Source: Bacteroidales bacterium
Lineage (GTDB): Bacteria > Bacteroidota > Bacteroidia > Bacteroidales > UBA932
NCBI GenBank assembly: GCA_017615135.1
Contig: JAGAAU010000209.1
Coordinates: 1-5,589, forward strand
DNA length: 5,589 nt
Reading direction: 5' to 3'
The number at the start of each line of letters is the position of its first letter. The first letter of the stretch is position 1. Shown piece after piece: positions 1 to 5,589 of the stretch. Both the position numbers and the translations under genes were made by a program. The notes under the pieces are model-generated. The model saw only the letters and a program-made list of their open reading frames with translations. It had not been told where the DNA came from and ran no database searches.

Positions 1-630
1 GCTCTCAACCTTGCCCACTATATCCGCACCCACATCGGCAGCCTTGGTGTAGATACCGCCGCCTACCCTTGCAAAGAGGGCCTGGGTACTGGCACCCATG
101 CCGAAGGTAAGCATAGTAGTGGTGATTACCACCAGTTTCTGAGCAGCTGTAGCCTCTGCGACGAATGCATTGAGCAGGATGAACCAGAGCGCGATGTCCA
201 GCAGTCCGAGCCCCACCACGGTAAGACCCATGACGGCGCCGGAACGGAAGGCTATCTTAAGCCCGGAATTCAGGCTGCGCCTTGCCGCGTTGGCCGTACG
301 GGCAGATGCGAAGGTTGCAGTCTTCATGCCGATGAAACCCGCGAGTCCGCTGAAGAAACCACCGGTGAGGAAGGCGAACGGAACCCAGGGATTCTGCACC
401 TTGAACCAATATGCCAGCACTGCGAAGAATACTGCCAGGATGGCAAATACGATAATTACAACTTTATACTGCTGTTTCAGATATGCCATGGCGCCTTCGC
501 GCACATACTGGGCAATCTGCTTCATTGTGGGGGTGCCCTCGTCTTCTTTCTTCATCTGCCTGTAGAAGATGAATGCGAAAAGCAGGGCTACCAGAGATGC
601 GGCCGGAACCGCGTAAAACAAAGTGTTCAT
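1..630 (-). CDS. hppA: Membrane-bound ion-translocating pyrophosphatase, N-terminal 210 residues (runs off window)
   Basis: Inner-membrane pump that hydrolyses inorganic pyrophosphate and uses the energy to export Na+ and/or H+. The reading frame is open from the ATG at 628-630 to base 1, giving 210 codons of a protein usually about 650-750 residues long. Seen: hydrophobic segments near residues 4-24, 56-75, 85-105, 131-153 and 165-185, then the family signature GGGIYTKAADVGADIVGKVE at 190-209. By alignment with the plant vacuolar enzyme, R188, K196, D199 and D203 match the pyrophosphate/Mg2+ ligands R242, K250, D253 and D257; all are intact. The residues that decide K+ dependence and Na+ versus H+ specificity lie in the missing part, so the pumped ion is unknown. 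No Shine-Dalgarno precedes the ATG, as is usual in Bacteroidota. The gene starts 20 bp after the stop of the exported protein gene, with no promoter or terminator seen between, so co-transcription is likely. Confidence 0.96.
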   Translation of the reverse strand, partial: MNTLFYAVPAASLVALLFAFIFYRQMKKEDEGTPTMKQIAQYVREGAMAYLKQQYKVVIIVFAILAVFFAVLAYWFKVQNPWVPFAFLTGGFFSGLAGFIGMKTATFASARTANAARRSLNSGLKIAFRSGAVMGLTVVGLGLLDIALWFILLNAFVAEATAAQKLVVITTTMLTFGMGASTQALFARVGGGIYTKAADVGADIVGKVES

Positions 631-650
631 ATTGTGTGATTAATTATGCT

Positions 651-1469
651 TCAGAAATTGAATGCAAGGCCTACACCGTTGGGAGTGCAACCCAGGGAAA
701 TTGAAGAGGCCAGACCGCGTTCTTCGTTATATTCCTTCGCGATGTTTTTCAGGCGGTTGTTGCCTATTATCAGATTGGGGATACCTGCCACTACCATGGC
801 GAACCCAAGTGTAGCTATACCGGCTCCGGCAACGCCGAGCACTATTCCACTGCCTATGCGCTCGCCATAAACCGGCGAGAAAGACCTGGGATCCTGGTTC
901 GGGTCGTACTGTCCGTCGGGGCCAACAGGGCCGTCATACCGGTATGCGCCGGTAAGATTGTAGAACACCCCCTCGGAGAAAGTGCAGGCTCCGGCTATGG
1001 AAAGGATGTCTCCCAAAACCACCAGCGGGGCACCTACGCTGATAAAGGTGATTCCCAGGCGCCTCTGACGGTTCACGGAATTGTAATGGTCCAGACCTTC
1101 TTCTCCGAAGATTGCTGAAATCTCATCGTCCGAGAGTGAACGGCCGGCAAGAACCAGGTCGCCCTTTCTGGTTTCCATCATTGATATGACCTTTCCGGCA
1201 GCAGGCTCCACCGGCGACTGAGCAGGCTCGGCCACATTGAAAATCTCGGTTTTTCCGTTCTGGAAAAGTATGCGGGCCACATCTTTCCGGGGTACCTTGT
1301 ATAAAGGACCGTCCGGATTGTCGAAGTTGTGATATGAAACGTGGGTGTCGCTGATTTCCACAACGAGCACCTTCACCATTTCGTTATCTGTCATCAGGAG
1401 AATATCCTGTGCCCGAAGGGCGAATGTCCCAAGAGCGAACAGTAAAAACAGACAAAAAATCTTTTTCAT
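651..1469 (-). CDS. Exported protein of unknown function, Bacteroidota type
   Basis: I do not recognise a named family, and function is unknown. With the chosen ATG (1467-1469) the product has 272 residues. Residues 1-20 form a clear signal peptide (MKK, hydrophobic core, cleavage after LRA, no lipobox cysteine). Residues 22-79 form a small beta-rich domain: a 'VKVLVVEI' strand, a 'FDNPDGPLYKV' turn, and the pattern 'VARILFQNGKTEIF'. From memory, this strand-turn-strand pattern recurs at the start of many uncharacterised Bacteroidota exported proteins. A linker and a charged region with 'SLSDDEISAIF' follow. Two long hydrophobic Gly/Ala-rich segments (about 138-160 and 205-235) flank a Tyr/Gly/Asp/Pro-rich loop. 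The tail ends in Phe ('VGLAFNF'), as many outer-membrane proteins do, but too few strands are visible to call a barrel. The frame extends to an ATG at 1502, but the probable -7 element at 1489-1496 lies inside that extension, so starts at 1475 or 1469 are preferred. Confidence 0.82.
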   Translation of the reverse strand: MKKIFCLFLLFALGTFALRAQDILLMTDNEMVKVLVVEISDTHVSYHNFDNPDGPLYKVPRKDVARILFQNGKTEIFNVAEPAQSPVEPAAGKVISMMETRKGDLVLAGRSLSDDEISAIFGEEGLDHYNSVNRQRRLGITFISVGAPLVVLGDILSIAGACTFSEGVFYNLTGAYRYDGPVGPDGQYDPNQDPRSFSPVYGERIGSGIVLGVAGAGIATLGFAMVVAGIPNLIIGNNRLKNIAKEYNEERGLASSISLGCTPNGVGLAFNF

Positions 1470-1488
1470 TGCCATTGATTGTATCGTG

Positions 1489-1496
1489 CAAAGATA
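1489..1496 (-). promoter_or_regulatory. Probable Bacteroidota -7 promoter element for the exported protein gene and possibly hppA
   Basis: Read leftwards the sequence is TATCTTTG, an exact match to the Bacteroidota -7 consensus TAnnTTTG. It lies 19 bp before the preferred ATG (1469) and 13 bp before the alternative at 1475, so the leader would be very short. No good TTTG -33 element is found at the usual 19-21 bp upstream; an AT-rich stretch occupies that place. The call therefore rests on one hexamer-type match plus its position. Confidence 0.55.
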
Positions 1497-1533
1497 GCTC
1501 AAAATGGCGACAATGAATAAAAATTGGAAAAAA

Positions 1534-1565
1534 TTTGTGAGTTTCAGATTTTCATCTTACCTTTG
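1534..1565 (+). promoter_or_regulatory. Bacteroidota sigma-type promoter of the tRNA-Gly gene
   Basis: A TTTG -33 element at 1534-1537 is separated by 20 bp from a TACCTTTG -7 element (consensus TAnnTTTG) at 1558-1565. Sequence and spacing agree with the Bacteroidota housekeeping promoter. Transcription would begin about 6-8 nt downstream, near 1571-1573, just ahead of the mature tRNA 5' end at 1579. The DNA upstream (1503-1533) is A-rich, which may act like an UP element. This element is oriented opposite to the one at 1489-1496. Confidence 0.8.
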
Positions 1566-1578
1566 CAGTCCCCAACAA

Positions 1579-1651
<73 letters not shown>

Positions 1652-1655
1652 CTTC

Positions 1656-1684
1656 AACGCCTTACAGAGATGTAGGGCGTTTTT
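1656..1684 (+). terminator. Rho-independent terminator of the tRNA-Gly gene, overlapping the end of the opposing transporter gene
   Basis: The 11-bp stem AACGCCTTACA (1656-1666) / TGTAGGGCGTT (1671-1681) has a single G-T wobble and a GAGA tetraloop (1667-1670). It runs into a five-T tract (1680-1684) followed by CG and three more Ts. It begins 5 nt after the mature tRNA end. On the opposite strand the hairpin is not followed by a T tract, so it should work only rightward. Bases 1662-1684 are also the last codons and the TAA stop of the leftward transporter gene. Confidence 0.9.
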
Positions 1685-2840
1685 CGTTTCTGAAGAACCG
1701 ATCCAGGCCAAGGGCAATGGCGCCGTCTCCGGTAACGTTGCACGCCGGGCCGTAGCCGTCAAGAGCAAGATAGATGGCCATCAGGAGCGCCACCATTTCA
1801 GGGGTAAAGCCCAGCATGGTCTCAAGGAAACCGACTGAAGCCATAAGCACTCCGCTCATCACTCCGGGCGAAGCCACCGTTGCCACCGCCAGCATCAGGA
1901 CAAACTTCAGGAATATCGGGAAACTTATGGGCGTACCCATCATAAAGGCCACTGCAACTGCCGTTGTGGCCAGTTTTATAACCGATCCGCACATATGTAC
2001 GTTGGAGCACAGCGGCACCACAAAGTTGGTCACTTCCTCGGACACGCCGTTCTTGAGGGTACATTTCTGTGTAACCGGTATTACAGCCGACGAGGAGCAG
2101 ATGGAAAATCCCGTAAGATATGCCGGGAGCATATTGTAAAGACACTTAAAGGGATTTTTTCCTGCAATGGCACCCGCAACTGTGTACTGTATTACCAGAT
2201 ACAGGATAGAAAGCACAACGCCTGTAGCGATTACCTTGGCTCCCGTACCAACCACAACGGCAAGTTTGCCGGCTGCGCTCATTTCACACATCATAGTGAA
2301 GATATAGAAGGGCATAAGCGGAATTATAGCCTTCTCAATAGTCATCTTCACCACCTCGCCAAATTCATCAAACCAGCGGCGAAGCGTATCTCCCTTTACA
2401 TAGATACAGCAAACACCTATCATAAACGACAGGCACAGCGCCGTAAGGATGTCACAAAGCGGCTTGATTTTCAAATCAATATAAGGTTCAAAGGATTTGG
2501 CCTGCACGGCATCGGCCGAAAGATCCCCAACCTGAAGTATATTGGGCAGAAAGACCGTTGCACTGCCGTAGGCGAAAAGCCCGGCGCATACGGTTGACAC
2601 ATAAGCTACACCAACCACAATCAGAAGCATCTTCCCGGCTCCTTTGCCAAGCCCGTAAATGGCCGGAGTAACCAAGCCAAGCACCAGAAGCGGCACAATG
2701 AACTTAAGAATCTGGGCAAACAATATACTGAACGTCTTGAGCAGACGCATAAGTCCTTCCGGAACAATGAGTCCAAATGCAGCACCCAGGGCAATAGCAA
2801 TGAGTACCTTTACGAAAAGGGACAGTTTTATCTTTTTCAT
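1662..2840 (-). CDS. Divergent dicarboxylate/amino acid:cation symporter (SDF/DAACS family)
   Basis: Inner-membrane secondary transporter of the glutamate/dicarboxylate symporter fold (GltPh, GltP, DctA, SstT relatives); 392 residues against about 400-430 for the family. Hydrophobic segments fill most of the length. Conserved landmarks are a serine-rich HP1 tip SSSAVIP (249-255), the TM7 region 'PLCSNVHMCGS' (276-286), an HP2-like stretch 'SPGVMSGVL' (324-332), and the TM8 region 'DGYGPACNVTGD' (361-372). Compared with GltPh, D394, N401 and D405 are kept (D361, N368, D372). R397, which holds the substrate side-chain carboxylate, is Gly364, and T398 is Pro365. The TM7 NMDGT motif reads HMCGS, so the cation ligands N310 and D312 are His282 and Cys284. 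Substrate and coupling ion are therefore uncertain, and an acidic amino acid substrate is unlikely. The ATG overlaps the stop of the SGNH hydrolase gene by 4 nt (ATGA), indicating translational coupling. The 3' end lies within the tRNA-Gly terminator hairpin. Confidence 0.9.
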   Translation of the reverse strand: MKKIKLSLFVKVLIAIALGAAFGLIVPEGLMRLLKTFSILFAQILKFIVPLLVLGLVTPAIYGLGKGAGKMLLIVVGVAYVSTVCAGLFAYGSATVFLPNILQVGDLSADAVQAKSFEPYIDLKIKPLCDILTALCLSFMIGVCCIYVKGDTLRRWFDEFGEVVKMTIEKAIIPLMPFYIFTMMCEMSAAGKLAVVVGTGAKVIATGVVLSILYLVIQYTVAGAIAGKNPFKCLYNMLPAYLTGFSICSSSAVIPVTQKCTLKNGVSEEVTNFVVPLCSNVHMCGSVIKLATTAVAVAFMMGTPISFPIFLKFVLMLAVATVASPGVMSGVLMASVGFLETMLGFTPEMVALLMAIYLALDGYGPACNVTGDGAIALGLDRFFRNEKRPTSL

Positions 2841-3910
2841 AGACCGTATTTATTCAGAATTTCCAGAATGGGTTCTTTTACGGACTGCATCCAAAGGGTA
2901 TATCCGTACGAGTCTGGATGGGAGCCATCAGAAGTTGCCTCATGGGATTCAGACGTAGCGTTTGTAGCGGTGATCCAATAAACATCCGGATATTTTTCTA
3001 CCATCTTCCGCATCATCTTATCGGCCATAGTGCGCTTGTCGTGCTCTCGCCCGTCATATGAATCGCTGAAATTACGCTTTTCCCGGCGGATAGTCTGCAA
3101 AAAAATGAGCGGCACTCCCGGGCGCTCTTTTACAAGGCGCTGGATGAATGGCTCAAGTTTTTCCTGAACCTCATTTGGACTGGGGTTGGAAAAGGCATCA
3201 AACACAAAGGCATCCACCGGCGGAGCCTGAAGCAGCGCATCGGCAAAATACTGTTGCAACTTGCAGTTTCCGCTGAAACCAAGGTTGATAAAGTTAAGGC
3301 CGGTTGCACGGGAGAGTTGGGCCTCCCAGGTCATTGCACAACGGCCTGCGCCGGAACCGTGGGTATATGAAGAACCCCACACGGCTATCCTGCCCTTGAA
3401 TGGCCTGGGGGCCGCCTCTATCCAGCTGCCTTCTTTGGTGACTATATCCAGAGACTCAATCTCCGAATAGATTGGAAGATACAACAGGCAATGTTTTTCA
3501 CCGTTCCCGGAGTCTGGGATCAACTCTACTTCATGTGCCTCATCCGGAGTATTCTTCTTGGGATATCCGTTCCCGGCCCAGAGCCACCGGCCGTCCTTTT
3601 GCATGTAAAGGTCGAAACCGCGTGCGGCGATAGGACCCTGATTTCCACCGTCTGCAGCCTTCTTACGCCACACAACCCTTACACCGATACTCTTGGAATT
3701 GGTATTGAACGCCACCGCCAGGCCCGCACATTGCCTGGCCTGCCCCTTTTCTCCTTCCGTCATCCCATCCCGGGCATCCAGCCTGTCCCATGGATGCATG
3801 GTTTCACAGTACTTTCCTACAATGGTCAGGCTCAAGGCATCTGTATAGTCTTGAGCGTGTAATTGGGGAATCCCTAAAAATGCGGGTATTACCAATACCC
3901 AGAACTTCAT
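2837..3910 (-). CDS. Secreted SGNH/GDSL-family hydrolase with GxDLY N-terminal domain (probable carbohydrate esterase)
   Basis: Probable exported serine esterase removing acyl groups, likely from glycans or glycosides. With the ATG at 3908-3910 it has 357 residues. Residues 1-19 are a signal peptide cut before Q20 ('LHA-Q'). An N-terminal beta domain follows, holding the GFDLY motif (98-102) that marks the domain preceding SGNH esterases in Bacteroidota. The SGNH core begins near 173. Block I is 'WGSSYTHG', with S181 the likely nucleophile in place of the usual GDS/GTS. Block II is 'NLGFSGN' (oxyanion Gly). Block III is 'FSNPSP' (N242). Block V is 'SDGSHPDSYG', giving catalytic D328 and H331. 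The triad is intact; acyl specificity cannot be read. The chosen start gives a TAATG overlap with the upstream GH3 stop and is preceded by a purine-rich GGGGAAAA. An alternative ATG at 3922 would overlap GH3 by 13 nt and add only MGKI before the signal peptide. The stop overlaps the transporter start. Confidence 0.88.
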   Translation of the reverse strand: MKFWVLVIPAFLGIPQLHAQDYTDALSLTIVGKYCETMHPWDRLDARDGMTEGEKGQARQCAGLAVAFNTNSKSIGVRVVWRKKAADGGNQGPIAARGFDLYMQKDGRWLWAGNGYPKKNTPDEAHEVELIPDSGNGEKHCLLYLPIYSEIESLDIVTKEGSWIEAAPRPFKGRIAVWGSSYTHGSGAGRCAMTWEAQLSRATGLNFINLGFSGNCKLQQYFADALLQAPPVDAFVFDAFSNPSPNEVQEKLEPFIQRLVKERPGVPLIFLQTIRREKRNFSDSYDGREHDKRTMADKMMRKMVEKYPDVYWITATNATSESHEATSDGSHPDSYGYTLWMQSVKEPILEILNKYGL

Positions 3911-5589
3911 TATTTTCCCCATCGTTGCACACGTTTATCGTTAATGATTCCGCTCCAGTTGAGGCCGAAGGCAAAGTCGTAAAGGTTGCCCTCCGAGTCC
4001 TTGTAGCACTCCATATCCCGTGGAACATCCTCACACTGAGCTTCAACCGTCTCCATATTGGCAGGCAGTTGACATGGTAGAAGACCATAAGGTTCTGCTT
4101 TACCATTGATGATATCCAACAAGGCATTGTTGGATACGCCGCAGAAAAAGAGCAGGGCATCGGCCCAGGGCTCGATTTCTGCAGGAACCCACGGACGTTC
4201 GGTAGCCACGAGCACCACCACGGGTTTTGAACCCATGGCGGCTTTGGTCTGCTGAACCGAAAGGGCGTCGGTGTAGTTTGAGCTGATCTCGGTGAAACCC
4301 CGATAACTACGATTGGCAGACGACTCGTGCGGATCTCCCCCGGCAATGCTCTCTTCCCTGGCAGTGGTGGCAGTATAAGGGCCCCACTGTAGGCTGATGG
4401 GCTGATAATGACCTTCGGGGTATTCAGGGCTCGGGTCGATGAAGCCCCAGTTACCCACCGGGCTCTTGATCAGGACGATGGCGAAATCGGCTTCCTGTGG
4501 CGTATCCACCACCTCGAAATAGCGCCCCAGGAGTTCCTTTGAAATAGGGTATTCGTCATATTCCGGCGTAGCCTTGCGCCAGTGGGTAATACCCTCAGGA
4601 ACATGACGGATGGGCTCGTAAACCTTCAGGCGTTCCTTCACTGGCAGGACGCCGGTGTTTTTAAGCATCACGATACTCTTGAGCTGAGCATCATAGCCGG
4701 CGGCAACAAATTCCTTACAACCTACGGTAGCTGCTGCGGCAGAAGGACTGACATAGGGATTTTCGAACACCCCCACGTTAAAAATATTCACCAGGATGCG
4801 GCGGGCGCTGAGTTCAAAACGTTCACGGGCGCTCTCTTCTCCATATTTTTCAACCCATAGGGCATAGGCGGCCATGCTCAATTCATTATCTTTAGCGCCT
4901 CCAAGCTGGTCTACTCCCGCCTCAAAACACAGGAGACGACGTTCCGCCTCGGAAAGCTCTTCTACTCCCCAGGGCTTGCCCTTATGCTTCCAAGGGAGTT
5001 CATAATTATTCACTATACCCCAGTCGGTGCACACAACACCTTCGTAATCACAGCCTTTACGCAGCAAATCCTGGAGAATATACCTGGAAAAGCCGTTGGC
5101 CACATTCTTCCCGGAAGGGTCCTGTCCCCAGGAGATAGTATAATATGGCATCACTGCCGATGCCCTTTTCGTTTTTCCGGGAAGACAGAAGGCACCCTCT
5201 GTAAACGGAATCATATTCTGGGCGAAGTTATCGCCTGGATAGACGGCATATTTGCCGATGCCGAAGTGAGCGTCACGTCCACCCTCGCCGGTGCCGCCGC
5301 CAGGCCAGTGCTTGACCATGCAGTTAACAGACTGAAGGCCCCAGCCGTTTTTACTGCCGGGAGTGGTCTGGAAAGCGTCGCAATAGACCTGCGCAATATC
5401 CCGACACAAATAAGGGTCTTCGCTGAATGTGCCGTAGAAGCGCCGCCAGCGGGGATCTCCAGCCATATCGGCCTGAGGCGAGAGGGCCGTGGTAATGCCT
5501 AATGCCCGGTATTCGGCCGAGGCAATTTCCCCGTGAGAGCGTATCACATCCATGTCAAAAGTGGCTGCAAGACCCATTTCCCGGGGCCA
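3910..5589 (-). CDS. Glycoside hydrolase family 3 (beta-glucosidase-like), N-terminus outside window
   Basis: Retaining exo-acting glycosidase (beta-glucosidase, xylosidase or related). The frame is open to the window edge with 559 codons visible; the ATG at 5577 is internal, because the codons before it (W-P-R-E) continue the family motif leading into 'MGLAATFD'. Numbering from the first visible residue: 'DPRWRRFYGTFSEDPYL' at 45-61, where the family usually has DPRWGR; 'KHWPGG' at 93-98 (substrate-binding Lys-His); and the nucleophile motif 'VVCTDWG' at 185-191 with Asp189. The (beta/alpha)8-type domain ends near 285. The alpha/beta sandwich domain starts with 'SIVMLKNTGVLPV' and ends with 'DFAFGLNWSG'. 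No fibronectin-III domain follows. The usual acid/base segment (GExPYxE) after the 'ADFAIVLI' strand is replaced by a long loop with 'HYQPISLQWGPYTA' and 'REESIAGGDPHE'. About 100-180 residues, including any signal peptide, are missing. First visible gene of the operon; its promoter lies beyond the edge. Confidence 0.94.
   Translation of the reverse strand, partial: WPREMGLAATFDMDVIRSHGEIASAEYRALGITTALSPQADMAGDPRWRRFYGTFSEDPYLCRDIAQVYCDAFQTTPGSKNGWGLQSVNCMVKHWPGGGTGEGGRDAHFGIGKYAVYPGDNFAQNMIPFTEGAFCLPGKTKRASAVMPYYTISWGQDPSGKNVANGFSRYILQDLLRKGCDYEGVVCTDWGIVNNYELPWKHKGKPWGVEELSEAERRLLCFEAGVDQLGGAKDNELSMAAYALWVEKYGEESARERFELSARRILVNIFNVGVFENPYVSPSAAAATVGCKEFVAAGYDAQLKSIVMLKNTGVLPVKERLKVYEPIRHVPEGITHWRKATPEYDEYPISKELLGRYFEVVDTPQEADFAIVLIKSPVGNWGFIDPSPEYPEGHYQPISLQWGPYTATTAREESIAGGDPHESSANRSYRGFTEISSNYTDALSVQQTKAAMGSKPVVVLVATERPWVPAEIEPWADALLFFCGVSNNALLDIINGKAEPYGLLPCQLPANMETVEAQCEDVPRDMECYKDSEGNLYDFAFGLNWSGIINDKRVQRWGK

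Larger units (their letters stand above)
1470..1578. other. Divergent intergenic region between the exported protein gene and tRNA-Gly
   Basis: This 109-bp region is the longest non-coding stretch in the window. It holds two outward-facing TAnnTTTG elements about 61 bp apart, leftward at 1489-1496 and rightward at 1558-1565, with an A/T-rich centre (about 1511-1537). No operator-like palindrome, riboswitch or small gene is apparent between them. Confidence 0.7.

Noticed and set aside
1470..1502. Longer start (ATG at 1502) for the exported protein
   Set aside because: The extra 11 residues precede an otherwise ordinary MKK signal peptide, and the TATCTTTG element lies inside this extension.
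1656..1684. Hairpin as a bidirectional terminator that also ends the transporter operon
   Set aside because: Read leftwards, the stem is followed by GAAGAGCGG, with no T tract, and the stop codon lies inside the stem; only rightward termination is supported.
1995..2597. 200-codon plus-strand open frame inside the transporter gene
   Set aside because: It is antisense to a well-supported membrane protein; the His/Lys/Arg-rich composition and lack of any motif are typical of a shadow frame.
3911..3922. ATG at 3922 as start of the SGNH hydrolase
   Set aside because: Possible, but it adds only MGKI before a normal signal peptide and gives a 13-nt overlap; the TAATG start at 3910 has a better context. 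The difference is only four residues.
4984..5502. 172-codon plus-strand open frame inside the GH3 gene
   Set aside because: It is antisense to conserved GH3 motifs, including the nucleophile region, with no recognisable domain or start signals.
5575..5577. ATG at 5577 as the true start of the GH3 gene
   Set aside because: The frame stays open to the window edge, and the codons W-P-R-E before it match the family motif ahead of GLAATFD. The large N-terminal part of the family domain would be missing.

Overview
The window looks like a chromosomal segment of a Bacteroidota (probably Bacteroidales) bacterium. Three things point that way. Both readable promoters carry the TAnnTTTG -7 element used by the Bacteroidota primary sigma factor. 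No gene start has a clear Shine-Dalgarno sequence. The proteins have typical relatives there: a membrane pyrophosphatase, an exported protein with a Bacteroidota-style N-terminal domain, and secreted SGNH and GH3 hydrolases. The genus cannot be fixed from this sequence.

Layout. Every protein gene is on the minus strand; the only plus-strand gene is a tRNA. From the right edge leftwards, in transcription order: a GH3 glycoside hydrolase that enters from outside the window (3910-5589, N-terminus missing); a secreted SGNH/GDSL esterase-like hydrolase with a GxDLY N-terminal domain (2837-3910); and a divergent dicarboxylate/amino acid:cation symporter-family transporter (1662-2840). These three overlap stop-to-start (TAATG, then ATGA) and almost certainly form one translationally coupled operon. 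A plausible reading is that the hydrolases split a glycosylated, acylated substrate outside the inner membrane and the symporter takes up a small product. The substrate is not evident, and no SusC/SusD pair lies in the window.

The operon runs head-on into a plus-strand tRNA-Gly(GCC) gene (1579-1651). The tRNA has a near-consensus promoter (1534-1565) and a strong intrinsic terminator (1656-1684). The terminator hairpin contains the last codons and stop codon of the transporter gene. No terminator is seen for the leftward operon.

A 109-bp divergent intergenic region (1470-1578) separates the tRNA from a leftward pair: an exported protein of unknown function (651-1469) and, 20 bp further, the first 210 codons of a membrane-bound ion-pumping pyrophosphatase, hppA, which leaves the window at base 1. 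No stretch over 300 bp lacks a gene. There are no insertion sequences, CRISPR arrays or phage genes. The most noteworthy points are the unusual substrate and cation-site residues of the transporter, its coupling to two hydrolases, and the shared coding/terminator sequence at the convergent junction.
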